A stretch of 64,000 nt of DNA from DATHBD01 sp035296325. GTDB taxonomy: Bacteria; Actinomycetota; Actinomycetes; Mycobacteriales; Micromonosporaceae. Shown in pieces: positions 17,189-29,160 of the stretch (its first letter is position 1; each line of letters starts with the position of its first letter). The DNA is taken from NCBI GenBank assembly GCA_035296325.1, contig DATHBD010000032.1, positions 248,001 to 312,000 of the forward strand. Reading direction: 5' to 3'. The notes beneath the pieces are model-generated. The model did no database searches. It was not told the DNA's origin and worked only from the letters and a program-made list of their open reading frames with translations. A program made the position numbers and the translations under genes.

Positions 17189-18895
17189 ATGACTCGCCTC
17201 ACCCGCCTACTCGCCGTCCTGGACCAGTCCGCGCTGATCCAGACACTGCGGCATGGCCCCGTGCGGCGTGCCCGGCGCGGGTCTGCGCTGCTGCGGCGAC
17301 TCTGGCGGGTGTCACTGCAGTTCCGGATGGTGTCGATCACCCTGGTGCTGTCCGCGCTGCTGGTCGGAACGTTCGGCTGGCTGGTGGCCACGGTGATCGC
17401 CGACGGCCTGCTGAACGCGAAGATCGAGATCGCCAAGAAGCAGGTCGAAAACGGCGGCGAGTACGCCGCGAACCACCTCAAGGTGGTCACCCAGCGCAGT
17501 GACCCGGCGCTGCTGGCGACCGTGCCCGCCATCGTGGCGACCCTGCAGACCGCGCCGGAGCTGGGCAACGGGGTCGAGGTCGTGATGCTCCGCAAGCCGG
17601 TTGCCGGTGCGGATGGTGATGACCTCGAGCTGCCGCCCGAGTCGGTGGCGCGCCCACACGCCGGTGCCTATGCGGAAGTGCGTTCGCCGGCCCTGGCCGG
17701 CCTGCGGCGCGAGCTGAGCGGCACCCGGATGTACTGGCAGTACATGACGGCCGACCCGGACGGCACGGGCGCCAGACCGTACCTGGCCTTCGGCACGCCG
17801 GTGCCGAGCTACGGTGGCGACTTCCAGCTCTACTACCTCTTCCCCCTCGACAACGAGGTCGAACTGATCAACCTCGTCCGGACCACCGTGGCGGTCACCG
17901 GCGTGACGTTGGTGGCCCTGCTCGCCATCCTGACGGCGCTGGTGACCAGGCTCGTCGTGCGGCCGGTCCGGGTGGCCGCCCGCACCGCGCAGCGGCTCTC
18001 GGCCGGCCTGCTCGATCAGCGGATGCAGGTCCGCGGGGAGGACGATCTTGCCCGGCTGGCCGCCGCCTTCAACCAGATGGCCGGAAACCTGCAGCGGCAG
18101 ATCATCCGGCTGGAGGAGATGTCGCGCATGCAACGCCGGTTCACCTCTGACGTGTCGCACGAGCTTCGGACGCCGTTGACCACGGTCCGGATGGCGGCCG
18201 ATCTCATCTTTTCGTCGCGGGACGACTTCGACCCTGCCGTCGCCCGCAGCGCCGAGTTGCTGCAGCACGAGTTGGACCGGTTCGAGAGCCTCCTCACCGA
18301 CCTCCTGGAGATCAGCCGCTACGACGCCGGCTTCGCCGCGCTGGACGCCGAGCCGACCGATCTGGTGCCGGTCATCCGGCGCGTCGCCGATCAGCTCGGA
18401 CCGTTGGCCGAGCGGTCCGGCTCGGTGCTGGACGTCCGCGTGCCGGACACCGCGGTCATCGCGGAGGTGGATGCCCGAAGGGTGGAGCGGGCCCTGCGCA
18501 ACCTGGTGGGCAACGCCATCGAGCACGGCGAGGGGAGTCAGGTGCTGGTGACGCTCGGAGTCGATGATTGCGCTGTCGCAGTGACGGTGCGCGACCACGG
18601 CGTCGGGTTGAAGCCGGGGGAGGAGAAGTTGGTGTTCAACCGGTTCTGGCGCGCGGATCCGTCGCGGGCGCGGCAGACCGGCGGGACCGGCCTGGGCCTG
18701 TCCATCAGCCTTGAGGATGCCCGGCTGCACGGCGGCTGGCTGGAGGCGTGGGGCGAGCCCGGCAAGGGCGCGCAGTTCCGGCTCACGCTGCCGGTCCGCG
18801 CCGGGGACCGGCTGGCGGATTCTCCGCTGCCGCTGGTGCCGCAGGCCCCCGGCGGGCGCCCGATCGCGCTGGCCGAAGCCGGCGGTTCGTCATGA
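17189..18895 (+). CDS. mtrB: Sensor histidine kinase MtrB
   Basis: 568 residues from ATG 17189, five nt after the mtrA stop. Helix 1 lies at about residues 48-72, then an extracytoplasmic sensor region of about 155 residues, helix 2 around 230-252, and a HAMP domain (RLVVRPVRVAARTAQRLSAG). The HisKA box has His324 in SDVSHELRTPL. The HATPase_c domain has N (LRNLVGNAIEHG), G1 (VRDHGVGL), F (FNRFWRADPSR) and G2 (GGTGLGLSI) boxes. It phosphorylates MtrA. The stop overlaps the lpqB start as ATGA, so LpqB, which in mycobacteria binds the MtrB sensor domain, is co-translated. Confidence 0.97.
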   Translation: MTRLTRLLAVLDQSALIQTLRHGPVRRARRGSALLRRLWRVSLQFRMVSITLVLSALLVGTFGWLVATVIADGLLNAKIEIAKKQVENGGEYAANHLKVVTQRSDPALLATVPAIVATLQTAPELGNGVEVVMLRKPVAGADGDDLELPPESVARPHAGAYAEVRSPALAGLRRELSGTRMYWQYMTADPDGTGARPYLAFGTPVPSYGGDFQLYYLFPLDNEVELINLVRTTVAVTGVTLVALLAILTALVTRLVVRPVRVAARTAQRLSAGLLDQRMQVRGEDDLARLAAAFNQMAGNLQRQIIRLEEMSRMQRRFTSDVSHELRTPLTTVRMAADLIFSSRDDFDPAVARSAELLQHELDRFESLLTDLLEISRYDAGFAALDAEPTDLVPVIRRVADQLGPLAERSGSVLDVRVPDTAVIAEVDARRVERALRNLVGNAIEHGEGSQVLVTLGVDDCAVAVTVRDHGVGLKPGEEKLVFNRFWRADPSRARQTGGTGLGLSISLEDARLHGGWLEAWGEPGKGAQFRLTLPVRAGDRLADSPLPLVPQAPGGRPIALAEAGGSS

Positions 18896-20853
18896 GCGCG
18901 AGGAGCGAGCTCGCCAGCCCCGCAGCGCGAGCCACGGGACCCGCAGCGCGAGCCAAGGGACATGTCACGAACGGTGATCACCGACCGGTCCGCCGGTGGG
19001 GGCGCGCGGTCGGTGGCGCTGCCCTGATCCTCGTGGTGGCCGCGGGCTGCGGCGTGCCCGGTTGGAGCCGCCCGATGGATGGCGGCCCGGCGCCACAGCA
19101 GAGCAAGCTCGCGGAGCAGCCGACCGCGCAGGACCCGGCCGGCCCGGACAGCGCATCCTCCGCCACCGAACTGGTCCACATGTTCCTGACGCAGGCGGCG
19201 TGGGCCAACGCCCGTGGGGCGGACCGGCCCACCGCGGTCGATGACGCCGCGAAGCGGGTCCGCCGCTATCTCAGTGACGACGCAGCCGGGGAGTGGCAGC
19301 CGGGTGGTGGCGATCTCGGGTTGGTGCGCGCCCGACTGGAGCCGGCGACCGAGGTGCCGGGGCAGGCCGGCGCGTTCACCGTCCACGCGCGGCTCGAGCC
19401 GGTCGGCGTGCTGAACGCAGTCGGTGCGGTCGATCCGCCGGCCAGCGCGGCGCCGTACGATTTCGCCTTCCAGGTGGTGAGCATCGGCGGCGGCCGGCTG
19501 CGACTGGCCAAGGTGCCACCCGGCCTGCTGTTCAACGTGGATGAGCTCAGCACCTGGTACGAGCCGCGCATGATCTACTTCTGGAGCGACACCGGGGCGC
19601 AGCGGGTCCTGGTGCCGGACCCGCGGTACATGGCCAAGGTCATCGATGTCGGTAAGCGCCCCGGCGAGGTGTTCAACTGGCTCAGCCAGGGCCCGTCCGG
19701 GCTGCTCAAGCCCGTGGTACAGGCCGTGCCGGCCACCATCCGCCTCAAGGACCGCCTCATCCCGCCCGGGCCGGGGCAGCCGCTGACCATCAACCTGTCA
19801 CCGGAGGCCGCCGGGCCGGCCGCCCAGCAGCAGTTGCAGGACCTGGCCACGCAGGTGCGCTGGTCGTTGCACCCGTCGACCACGCCGGTCCAGGTACTGG
19901 TGGCGGAGCAGCGCCAGGACATCGACGGATCATCGCCGACCTACCTCAGAAGCAATGCCGCGGCGTGGCCGGAATCAATCATCGAACCGGACAAGTTCTG
20001 CGTGCTGGACGGCCGGGCGCGCGCCGTCAACGCGAGTTCCACGGCGGGGTCGCGGCTGCTCGGTGACGATGACGCGAACCGCGACGTGGTGTCCGCCGCG
20101 GTCACCGGGTTCGGCGACGATGCCGCCGCCGCGCTGGTGCGCGCCGAGCCGGAGGGTCAGCGGTTGTGGATCGCCAGCATGTCCGGCACCGGGGATGCGC
20201 GCTCGCGGTCGTACCGCAGGACCGAAGTGGTCGGCAGGGCGCTGAGCCGGCCGGCCTGGGTGGCCCGCGGGGACCGCAGGGTCCTGCTCCCGGTGGATGG
20301 CCGGTTGCGGACCGTCAGTATGGACGGCACGTGGCGGCCGGTCGCGATGGTGCCGGCGGATCTCGGCCTGGTGAGCGCCGTGTCGGTGGCACCGGACGGG
20401 CGCCGGGTCGCGCTGATCGCCGGCGGTCAGGTGTACGTGGCGTCGGCGCGTTTCGACGGTGACGTGCTGACCGTCGGCGAGACGTACCGGCGGCTCGGTA
20501 CCGGCCTGACGAAGGCCCTCGGCGTCGGCTGGACCCGCGAGGACCGGCTGCTGGTTGGCGGTTCGGCCGACCGCGGCTCCCCGATGGTGCAGGTCTCGGT
20601 GGACAGCACCACGCACGCGCCGGTCGAGCGGGCCAACCTGGCCAGCCTCAACATCACCCAACTGGTGGCCTACCCGGACGATCCGGTACGCGGGGGCGAC
20701 CGCATCCTGGCGATGTTCGAGGCCAACGGGCAGGCCTACGACGTCTACGGCCAGGGCGTCAGCCCGGTCATCATGACTGGTCCGGCCGTCGGGCCCAGCC
20801 CCAGCGCCGCGACGCCCGCCACGGTGCTGCGGGCACCCTTCTTCCGGGAGTAG
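18892..20853 (+). CDS. lpqB: Lipoprotein LpqB with GerMN domain
   Basis: 653 residues from ATG 18892, overlapping the mtrB stop. The N-terminal roughly 45 residues are basic and include a small repeat (CGCAGCGCGAGCCA twice, 18918-18952). A hydrophobic segment with the lipobox region VVAAGC follows, so the mature protein starts with an acylated Cys on the outer face of the membrane. A GerMN domain lies in the middle (about 200-330). The C-terminal half is beta-propeller-like (RVALIAGGQVYVASARFDG). It is the third member of the MtrAB-LpqB system and is thought to modulate MtrB signalling. Confidence 0.94.
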   Translation: MSARSELASPAARATGPAARAKGHVTNGDHRPVRRWGRAVGGAALILVVAAGCGVPGWSRPMDGGPAPQQSKLAEQPTAQDPAGPDSASSATELVHMFLTQAAWANARGADRPTAVDDAAKRVRRYLSDDAAGEWQPGGGDLGLVRARLEPATEVPGQAGAFTVHARLEPVGVLNAVGAVDPPASAAPYDFAFQVVSIGGGRLRLAKVPPGLLFNVDELSTWYEPRMIYFWSDTGAQRVLVPDPRYMAKVIDVGKRPGEVFNWLSQGPSGLLKPVVQAVPATIRLKDRLIPPGPGQPLTINLSPEAAGPAAQQQLQDLATQVRWSLHPSTTPVQVLVAEQRQDIDGSSPTYLRSNAAAWPESIIEPDKFCVLDGRARAVNASSTAGSRLLGDDDANRDVVSAAVTGFGDDAAAALVRAEPEGQRLWIASMSGTGDARSRSYRRTEVVGRALSRPAWVARGDRRVLLPVDGRLRTVSMDGTWRPVAMVPADLGLVSAVSVAPDGRRVALIAGGQVYVASARFDGDVLTVGETYRRLGTGLTKALGVGWTREDRLLVGGSADRGSPMVQVSVDSTTHAPVERANLASLNITQLVAYPDDPVRGGDRILAMFEANGQAYDVYGQGVSPVIMTGPAVGPSPSAATPATVLRAPFFRE

Positions 20854-20859
20854 GGACGG

Positions 20860-21603
20860 GTGCTGCGCTGGCTGGCCGACGCGGGGTCCGCGCTGGTCGA
20901 TCTGGTACTGCCGACGACGTGCGCCGGGTGCGGCGCCGGTGAGGGCAGTGCCGGCCTGTGTGTCGGGTGCGCCGGTGCGCTCGCCGCCGCCGTTCCGGCT
21001 CGGGTACGACCGGCGCCGGAGCCGGCCGGGCTGCCCCGCACGGTGGCGCTCGCCGGGTACGGAGGCGCGTTGAGCGCAGCCATCCTGCAGTACAAGGAGC
21101 GCGGCCGGTACGGGCTGGTACAGGTGCTGGGCGAGCGCCTGGCCGGCGTCGTGACGGTGGCCGCACCGCAGGGCCGGCCGCTGCTCCTGGTCCCCGTCCC
21201 GGCGACCTCGGCGGCCGCCCGCCGGCGCCATGGTGACCACATGGCCCGCCTCGCCCGGCACGCCGCCGCGACGCTGTGCCGCTCCGGGCGGGCAGCCGCG
21301 GTGGCGTACCCGGTGAAGGCGCTGCCCCGCCCCGACTCGGCCGGGCTGTCCGCGGCCGATCGGGCCGTCGCGGCCTCGGCCTCCTTCGTGGTGCGCCCCC
21401 GCAGCCTGCCGGCGGTCCGGGCGGCGACCGGCGCTGGGGTGACGGTCGTACTGGTCGACGATGTGATCACCACCGGCGCGACGCTGAGCGCGGTCGCGAC
21501 CCGGCTGCGCGCCGCGGGCGTGCCGGTGTCCGTGGCGGCGGTGCTGGCCGCCACGCCGCGTCACGGATCGTCACGCTTCGGCGGATCTTCGCGTTCCGCA
21601 TGA
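20860..21603 (+). CDS. ComF-family phosphoribosyltransferase-like protein
   Basis: 247 residues from GTG 20860, seven nt after lpqB. The N-terminal zinc ribbon has CAGCGAG-and LCVGCAG cysteine pairs. The C-terminal type I phosphoribosyltransferase domain has the PRPP loop VVLVDDVITTGATL. In competent bacteria ComF/GntX proteins act in DNA uptake; in actinobacteria this gene is conserved between lpqB and hpf without a proven role. Short spacing suggests it is part of the mtrA-mtrB-lpqB transcript. The 3' end is followed by a 216-bp gap with the hpf promoter. Confidence 0.9.
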   Translation: MLRWLADAGSALVDLVLPTTCAGCGAGEGSAGLCVGCAGALAAAVPARVRPAPEPAGLPRTVALAGYGGALSAAILQYKERGRYGLVQVLGERLAGVVTVAAPQGRPLLLVPVPATSAAARRRHGDHMARLARHAAATLCRSGRAAAVAYPVKALPRPDSAGLSAADRAVAASASFVVRPRSLPAVRAATGAGVTVVLVDDVITTGATLSAVATRLRAAGVPVSVAAVLAATPRHGSSRFGGSSRSA

Positions 21604-21819
21604 AAGCTCGGCGGACGGCGGAAACCGGCACAGAGGCGGGTAACCATCCGGGGGATTTTCAGCAACCTCGGGTCGACTTTTCAGCCAACCGGGGGTGACG
21701 GGAGCCCATGCCAGGTCTAGCGTCGAGGTCAACTCGATGAGCGAAGGAGCGCCGCAGACCAATCACACCGGCCGTCCGGTCGGTGACCCAACCGCGATAA
21801 CCAGAGGGGGAGGTCACGA

Positions 21820-22509
21820 GTGGACATTGTCGTCAAGGGCCGCAACGTTGAGGTGCCCGATCACTACCGTCAGTTGGTCGCCGAGAAGCTCGGCAAGGTC
21901 GAGCGGTATGACCACAAAGTCATCCGGGTGGACGTGGAACTGTTCCATGAGCGGAACCCGCGCCAATCCGATCACTGCCAGCGGGTCGAGATCACCTGCG
22001 TCACGCGGGGGCCGCTGGTACGCGCCGAGGCGTGCGCCGCCGACTTCTACAGCGCGCTGGACGCCGCCATCAGCAAGCTCGACACCCGGATGCGCCGGGC
22101 GGCCGACCGTCGTCGGGTACACCGGGGCCGGCACACACCGATTTCGGTTGCCGAGGCTACGGCGCCGCTGGCCTACATTGCCGACACCCCGATGTTCGCC
22201 GACACCGCCGGGAGCGCGCGGTCGCGGACCACCGGCGCCTCGGCGCTTCTCGCCGAGCGGGACGCCCCGGCCGCAGCGCTCGACGCCGAGCCCGACGATC
22301 AGCTCGACGACCAGCCCGACGACCAGCCCTGGCACATCGTCCGGGAGAAGGAGCACCCCGGCGAGCCGATGACGGTCGACGACGCGCTGTTCCACATGGA
22401 GCTGCTGGGCCACGACTTCTACCTGTTCAACGACAAGGATTCCGGGCGGCCCAGCGTGGTGTACCGCCGCCGGGGGTACGACTACGGGGTTATCAGCCTC
22501 GGGCTCTGA
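21820..22509 (+). CDS. hpf: Ribosome hibernation promoting factor, long form
   Basis: 229 residues from GTG 21820 with a strong Shine-Dalgarno sequence (GAGGGGGAGG). The N-terminal S30AE domain (residues 1-105, MDIVVKGRNVEVPDHYR) binds the small subunit. A variable, acidic linker with DDQ/DDQPD repeats follows. The C-terminal dimerisation domain (about 170-229, MTVDDALFHMELLGHDFYLF, RRRGYDYGVI) drives 100S ribosome formation. Long HPF is the standard actinobacterial form. It lies between comF and secA as in mycobacteria. Its last 28 nt overlap the convergent GNAT gene. Confidence 0.95.
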   Translation: MDIVVKGRNVEVPDHYRQLVAEKLGKVERYDHKVIRVDVELFHERNPRQSDHCQRVEITCVTRGPLVRAEACAADFYSALDAAISKLDTRMRRAADRRRVHRGRHTPISVAEATAPLAYIADTPMFADTAGSARSRTTGASALLAERDAPAAALDAEPDDQLDDQPDDQPWHIVREKEHPGEPMTVDDALFHMELLGHDFYLFNDKDSGRPSVVYRRRGYDYGVISLGL

Positions 22510-23723
22510 GCCAGCGCGCAGCCGGGGGCCGGACGGAGCGGCTCCCGGCCGGCGTCGCCTGCCAGCAACGATCCGATCCACGCGTCGCGCCGCTCGCCGC
22601 GTTGGTCGCAGCCGGCGCGCTGGACGCCCTCAGCGACGAAACCCACCTTCTCGGCGACCCGCCTGGACGCCTCGTTGCCGACGTGGGCGCGCCAGACGAT
22701 CCGGGTGACGCCCAGCGCGTCGAAGCTCCACGCGCAGATCGCGCTGGCGGCCGCCGTGGCATAGCCGTGCCCCCGGGCCTGTGGCGCCACCAGCACGCCG
22801 ATCTCCCCGGCGGCCGGATCGACGGGGTCGAGCCGGATGTCGACCGTGCCCGCGGAGCGGTCGTCCGGATCGGCGATGGTGAAGGTCGCCGCGGTGCCCC
22901 GGGCCCAGCCCGTTACCGCACGCGCGTTGCGGAACGAGGTGGCGTCGGCCGGGTGGTACGGCACCGGGACCGTCGTCCATCGCGCCGACTCCGGGTCCTG
23001 GCAGGCCAGGACCATCGCGTCCCGGTCCCTCTCGGCCACCGGACGCAGCCGGAGCGGACCGGCCTCGAGCACCGGCTGTGGCCGACCGAACGTCGCCGCC
23101 CGGATGGCGCCCGGTGCGCCCGGTGCGTACCACCGCGGCGGCGAGTCGCGGATCTCACCTGGGCGCAGGGTGCCCCGCCAGCTGTCCACCAGGCCGCCGC
23201 GGCGACTCGTCATGGCGGCCCGGGAAACCCCGTCGAAGGCAAATCCGACCCGCTCCGCGACCAGGCGGGACGCGTGGTTGCCGACCTCGACGTGCCAGCC
23301 GAGCAGGTCCAGCCGGAGAATGTCCAGGGCCCAGTGCGCGACCGCCCGGGTGGCCCGTTCGGCGACGCCGCGTCCGCGCGCCCAGGGCGCGACCCAGGTG
23401 CCCGCCTCGGCCGTGCCGGCGTTGCGGTCGAGCCGGACCAGGCCGTGCGCCCCGAGCAGGTCGCCGGTGCCGGCGTCGAAGACGCCCAGCGGCGCCGCGT
23501 CCCCGCTGGCCCACGACTGCTCGGTGTACCAGCCGACGAAGTCCACGGCGTGGGCGTGCTCGTAGGGCACCGCCACCGTGGTCCACCGTTGGATCATCGG
23601 ATCCTGGCACGCCCGGTGCACGAGGTCGGCGTCGGCGACGTGCCAGGGCCGCAGCAGCAGGCCCTGGGCGGTCAGCTCGATCGCCTCCATGCCGGCATCC
23701 TGCCCGGCGCAGGGCCCGTTCAT
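22482..23723 (-). CDS. Tandem GNAT-domain acetyltransferase (RimJ/RimL-like, two domains)
   Basis: 413 residues from ATG 23723, or 402 from ATG 23690. Two full GNAT domains of the RimJ/RimL type are fused. The first (about 12-185) has WGTWVAPWARGRGVAERA-like acetyl-CoA loop residues (APWARGRGVAERATRAV). The second (about 205-385) has VAPQARGHGYATAAASAI. Each ends with the family EASRRVAEKVGFxxEG pattern (HASRLVAERVGFAFDG and EASRRVAEKVGFVAEG). They clearly arose by internal duplication. Family members acetylate N-terminal amines or small molecules; the substrate is unknown. It sits convergently between hpf and secA, overlapping hpf by 28 nt, and interrupts the usual hpf-secA adjacency. Confidence 0.88.
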   Translation of the reverse strand: MNGPCAGQDAGMEAIELTAQGLLLRPWHVADADLVHRACQDPMIQRWTTVAVPYEHAHAVDFVGWYTEQSWASGDAAPLGVFDAGTGDLLGAHGLVRLDRNAGTAEAGTWVAPWARGRGVAERATRAVAHWALDILRLDLLGWHVEVGNHASRLVAERVGFAFDGVSRAAMTSRRGGLVDSWRGTLRPGEIRDSPPRWYAPGAPGAIRAATFGRPQPVLEAGPLRLRPVAERDRDAMVLACQDPESARWTTVPVPYHPADATSFRNARAVTGWARGTAATFTIADPDDRSAGTVDIRLDPVDPAAGEIGVLVAPQARGHGYATAAASAICAWSFDALGVTRIVWRAHVGNEASRRVAEKVGFVAEGVQRAGCDQRGERRDAWIGSLLAGDAGREPLRPAPGCALAQSPRLITP

Positions 23724-23779
23724 GCGGATTTCCCCCAGGCCCGCGATTTATCCGCAGGGCGGGCGTGCGTGCGTGCGTT

Positions 23780-23815
23780 GGCCAGGTCCGGTGCGTCGGC
23801 CAGGTCCGGTGCGTC
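23780..23815. repeat. 18-bp direct repeat upstream of secA
   Basis: GGCCAGGTCCGGTGCGTC occurs twice in perfect tandem, followed by a partial third copy, in the 266-bp divergent region between the GNAT gene and secA. Confidence 0.85.
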
Positions 23816-23989
23816 GGCCGGCTCCAGCCGGGCCGGTGCCTCGGTTGCCTGTCGATCGCAGATCCCGCCCCGTACACTCGACCCATTACGTCGATTGTCC
23901 GATTGTCGCGGCGATCGCGGACGGGGGCGGCGGCTTGGCCAGTCAGCCGCCTACGATGGGTCCGCAGGCTGTTGAGGGAGCGTTGACCC

Positions 23990-26926
<2,937 letters not shown>

Positions 26927-26964
26927 GCTCCGGCCGGCTCGCGACTGGCGGGCCACGCTCGTGT

Positions 26965-27008
26965 AAAAGTAGACCGGCCCCGCCCGTGACGGGGCCGGTC
27001 CACTTTTT
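26965..27008. terminator. Bidirectional Rho-independent terminator after secA
   Basis: A perfect 10-bp GC stem (GACCGGCCCC 26972-26981 with GGGGCCGGTC 26991-27000) has a 9-nt loop. It is flanked by AAAAGT on the left and ACTTTTT on the right. It can terminate secA on the plus strand and the convergent Rv3235-type gene on the minus strand. Confidence 0.95.
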
Positions 27009-27118
27009 CTGCGGGCACAGCGGACGCTCCCCCCGGTCCGTCCGTGCCGTACCCGCTGGAAGCCCAGCGGGGTCACCGTCCAAGCCGACAGGTGAGCCCG
27101 CCGGGCGGCCTGATGCCG

Positions 27119-27889
27119 CTACACGACCTGTAGCAGCGCGCACAGCCACCCGCGCGGCTGGTACTCCATCCGGACCGCCATCGCCCAGCAGGAGCAGCCG
27201 TCGTCCAGCACGACGGCGACCTCGATGACGTCGTGGCGCGGCACGCACACGACGAGCCGGCGTACCCGGATCATCCGGCCGAGCCGCTGCGACGCCCGGG
27301 ACACCCGCACCCGGACGGTTCGCCGGACGAGCTGGTCTGCGACGTCGGTGAATCGTTGGGGCGGAATCAGCGGTCGAAGGTGCGCGGCCGGGCGAAAGCC
27401 GTTCAACACCTCGACGCAGAGCTGCACGAACCGGCGCGCCGCCGCCGCGCCGCCCGCCGCTGCGGCACCCGGCCCTGCGCCGCCCGCCCCTGCGCCGCCC
27501 GCCCCTGCGCCGCCCGGCCCTGCGCCGCCCGGCCCTGTGCCGCCCGGGCCGGGGCGACCGGGCACTGTGGCGCCTGGCGCTGCGCGATCCGCTGACCCGG
27601 AGCCGTTCACGCCGCCTGCCCTTGCCGATCCGGCAGAGAACAAGTCCGCGCTTCCCGGTGCGCCCGGAGCCGGCCTCCGCCGCTCCGCAGCGGTTGGGCC
27701 GATGGGCCAGTCGATCGGCAGCAACTCCATTCCGGCGGACGGGGCAGTGCCCTGGCCGTCGAAGGGCGGCTCCAACGGTGGGGCGGCTCGGAGGCGAACG
27801 GCCGGACGATGTCGCACCGGCACCGGGGCGTCCGGCGGTTGCCGCCCCACCGGGGCTCGAGCCGACTTCCTCGTCGCCGCGACGGGCAT
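27119..27889 (-). CDS. Rv3235-family protein (DUF6459-like)
   Basis: 256 residues. The N-terminal half is a disordered, Pro/Gly/Ala-rich region with tandem GAGGAGPGG-type units encoded by repeated CGCCCGCCCCTGCGC tracts (about 27470-27550). The conserved domain is C-terminal (about 145-256: VQLCVEVLNGFRPAAHLRPL, RVRRLVVCVPRHDVIEVAVV, WLCALLQVV), matching the actinobacterial Rv3235 family. The same neighbourhood is seen in mycobacteria, where Rv3235 is near secA1. Function is unknown. GGGGGT lies upstream of the ATG as a possible ribosome-binding site. The repeat tract is probably length-variable between strains. Confidence 0.82.
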   Translation of the reverse strand: MPVAATRKSARAPVGRQPPDAPVPVRHRPAVRLRAAPPLEPPFDGQGTAPSAGMELLPIDWPIGPTAAERRRPAPGAPGSADLFSAGSARAGGVNGSGSADRAAPGATVPGRPGPGGTGPGGAGPGGAGAGGAGAGGAGPGAAAAGGAAAARRFVQLCVEVLNGFRPAAHLRPLIPPQRFTDVADQLVRRTVRVRVSRASQRLGRMIRVRRLVVCVPRHDVIEVAVVLDDGCSCWAMAVRMEYQPRGWLCALLQVV

Positions 27890-28272
27890 GGCGTACCCCC
27901 GATAACTCGTGCGTTTGATTGCGTTTGCTTTCGCTCAGTTCTAATGGGCAAGTCGCGGAGTCGTCAATGCTCTTCTGTTTGCGTGCGTTTGCCTGCGGTA
28001 GACTTCGAACCATATCGAGCAGGTATGCCGGTGATGCCGCTTTGCGCACGCGCAAGGACTCCAAGATCAGGCACCGCTCGGGGCGCTGCCGCCTCGGCGG
28101 CGCACCGGGGTCAGCGATGCCGACGACCTGGGCGGCAGGGCGCCAGCTGACGGATCCACAGTCGGCGCCGATTCAGGGCAGGCGAGTGCCTCGATGAACC
28201 TGGCGCCCCGGCACCGATCAGCTCATGGCCGAAGCCGACCGAGGCTGCACGCCCGGGCCTGGAGGCAGTCGC
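27890..28272. other. Intergenic region with GCGTTTG repeats
   Basis: No gene is supported. The first 100 bp are less GC-rich than the surroundings. They carry three copies of GCGTTTG (27911-27917, 27921-27927, 27985-27991) upstream of the Rv3235-type gene, possibly a promoter or operator. The remainder shows no clear structure. Confidence 0.4.
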
Positions 28273-28509
28273 CTAGTCCTCGTCGAGTTCATCGCGCGAC
28301 TGCAGGGGGTTGCTCTTCACCCACTCGGCAGTCTCGGCGTACTTCCGCTCGATGTACTCCTCGAGCCTGGCGCGCTCGATGCGCCACTGCCCCCGGCCGC
28401 CGACCTTGATCGCGGGCAGCTCGCCGCTGCGGACCATGTGGTAGACCTGCGACGGTGACACGTTCAGCTGCTCGGCCACGTCGGCCATGAGCAGGAAGCG
28501 CGATTCCAT
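28273..28509 (-). CDS. Small helix-turn-helix DNA-binding protein (excisionase/MerR-like)
   Basis: 78 residues from ATG 28509, preceded by CTGGAG at 8 nt. The winged-helix fold of the excisionase/AlpA/BldC type covers residues 5-55: LMADVAEQLNVSPSQVYHMV is the helix-turn-helix and GELPAIKVGGRGQWRI the wing. The C-terminal 25 residues are acidic. Such small proteins can be transcription regulators (BldC-like) or recombination directionality factors. No integrase is adjacent, so a regulatory role is the better guess. The closest neighbours are the Rv3235-type gene and the Lrp regulator on the same strand. Confidence 0.85.
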   Translation of the reverse strand: MESRFLLMADVAEQLNVSPSQVYHMVRSGELPAIKVGGRGQWRIERARLEEYIERKYAETAEWVKSNPLQSRDELDED

Positions 28510-28540
28510 CGGTTGGCTCCAGAGTCGGGGGGTCGGATCC

Positions 28541-29068
28541 TTAGTTTGCCACCGACTGCTTACGTCTGTGCGTCCGCGCGGGGCCCGATGCGCCCGACCT
28601 CGGCGCTGACCCGGCTGCGGCCTCCGGCGTGACCCCGCGCTGCGGGAGCGGGCTGGAGTAGACGACCGTCGTGGTGATCGGACCCAGGCCGGCGATCCGG
28701 CCGGTCACCGCCTCCAGATGCTGCATCGACCGCGCGGCCACCTTGAGGATGAAACAGTCCTCACCGGTGACATGGTGCGCCTCGAGAATCTCCGGCGTAC
28801 TCCCCAGGAGGCTGTGGAACGGCCGGTAGTTGCCGGACGGGTAGCGCAGCCGCACGTACGCCAGGATGGCCAGCCCGACCCGGTCGAGCGAGATGACGGC
28901 TCGGTAACCGGAGATCACGCCGGCCTCTTCCAGCCGGCGGACCCGTTCCGCGAGGGCGCTTGGAGACATGGCGACCTCGCGGGCCAGCTCCGCGTAGCTG
29001 AGCCGGCCGTCCCGCTGCAACGCCACCAGAATGCGCCAGTCGATCTCGTCAACAGAATCAGCGGCCAT
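28541..29068 (-). CDS. Lrp/AsnC-family transcriptional regulator
   Basis: 175 residues from ATG 29068; TAGTTT (complement of 29075-29080) sits 6 nt before the start, so the mRNA is probably leaderless. The N-terminal helix-turn-helix (LSYAELAREVAMSPSALAER, residues about 22-45) and the C-terminal RAM ligand-binding domain (about 65-150, HHVTGEDCFILKVAARSMQHL) are typical. An additional 30-residue Ala/Arg-rich tail is unusual. It is divergent from the rhodanese gene, whose promoter overlaps the same 92-bp gap, so that operon is a reasonable target. The effector is unknown. Confidence 0.92.
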   Translation of the reverse strand: MAADSVDEIDWRILVALQRDGRLSYAELAREVAMSPSALAERVRRLEEAGVISGYRAVISLDRVGLAILAYVRLRYPSGNYRPFHSLLGSTPEILEAHHVTGEDCFILKVAARSMQHLEAVTGRIAGLGPITTTVVYSSPLPQRGVTPEAAAGSAPRSGASGPARTHRRKQSVAN

Positions 29069-29160
29069 CTGTCCAAACTACCGTTGAATGGCCGGCAGAT
29101 CGAGAGCAAGCCAGCTGGTTGGGCGTTCTTCCGCCGTCTTCGCCGTCCTAGCCTAGGTAC

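Noticed and set aside
28225..28458. Plus-strand frame opposite the small HTH gene
   Set aside because: Shadow of a gene with a clear HTH fold and Shine-Dalgarno sequence on the minus strand.
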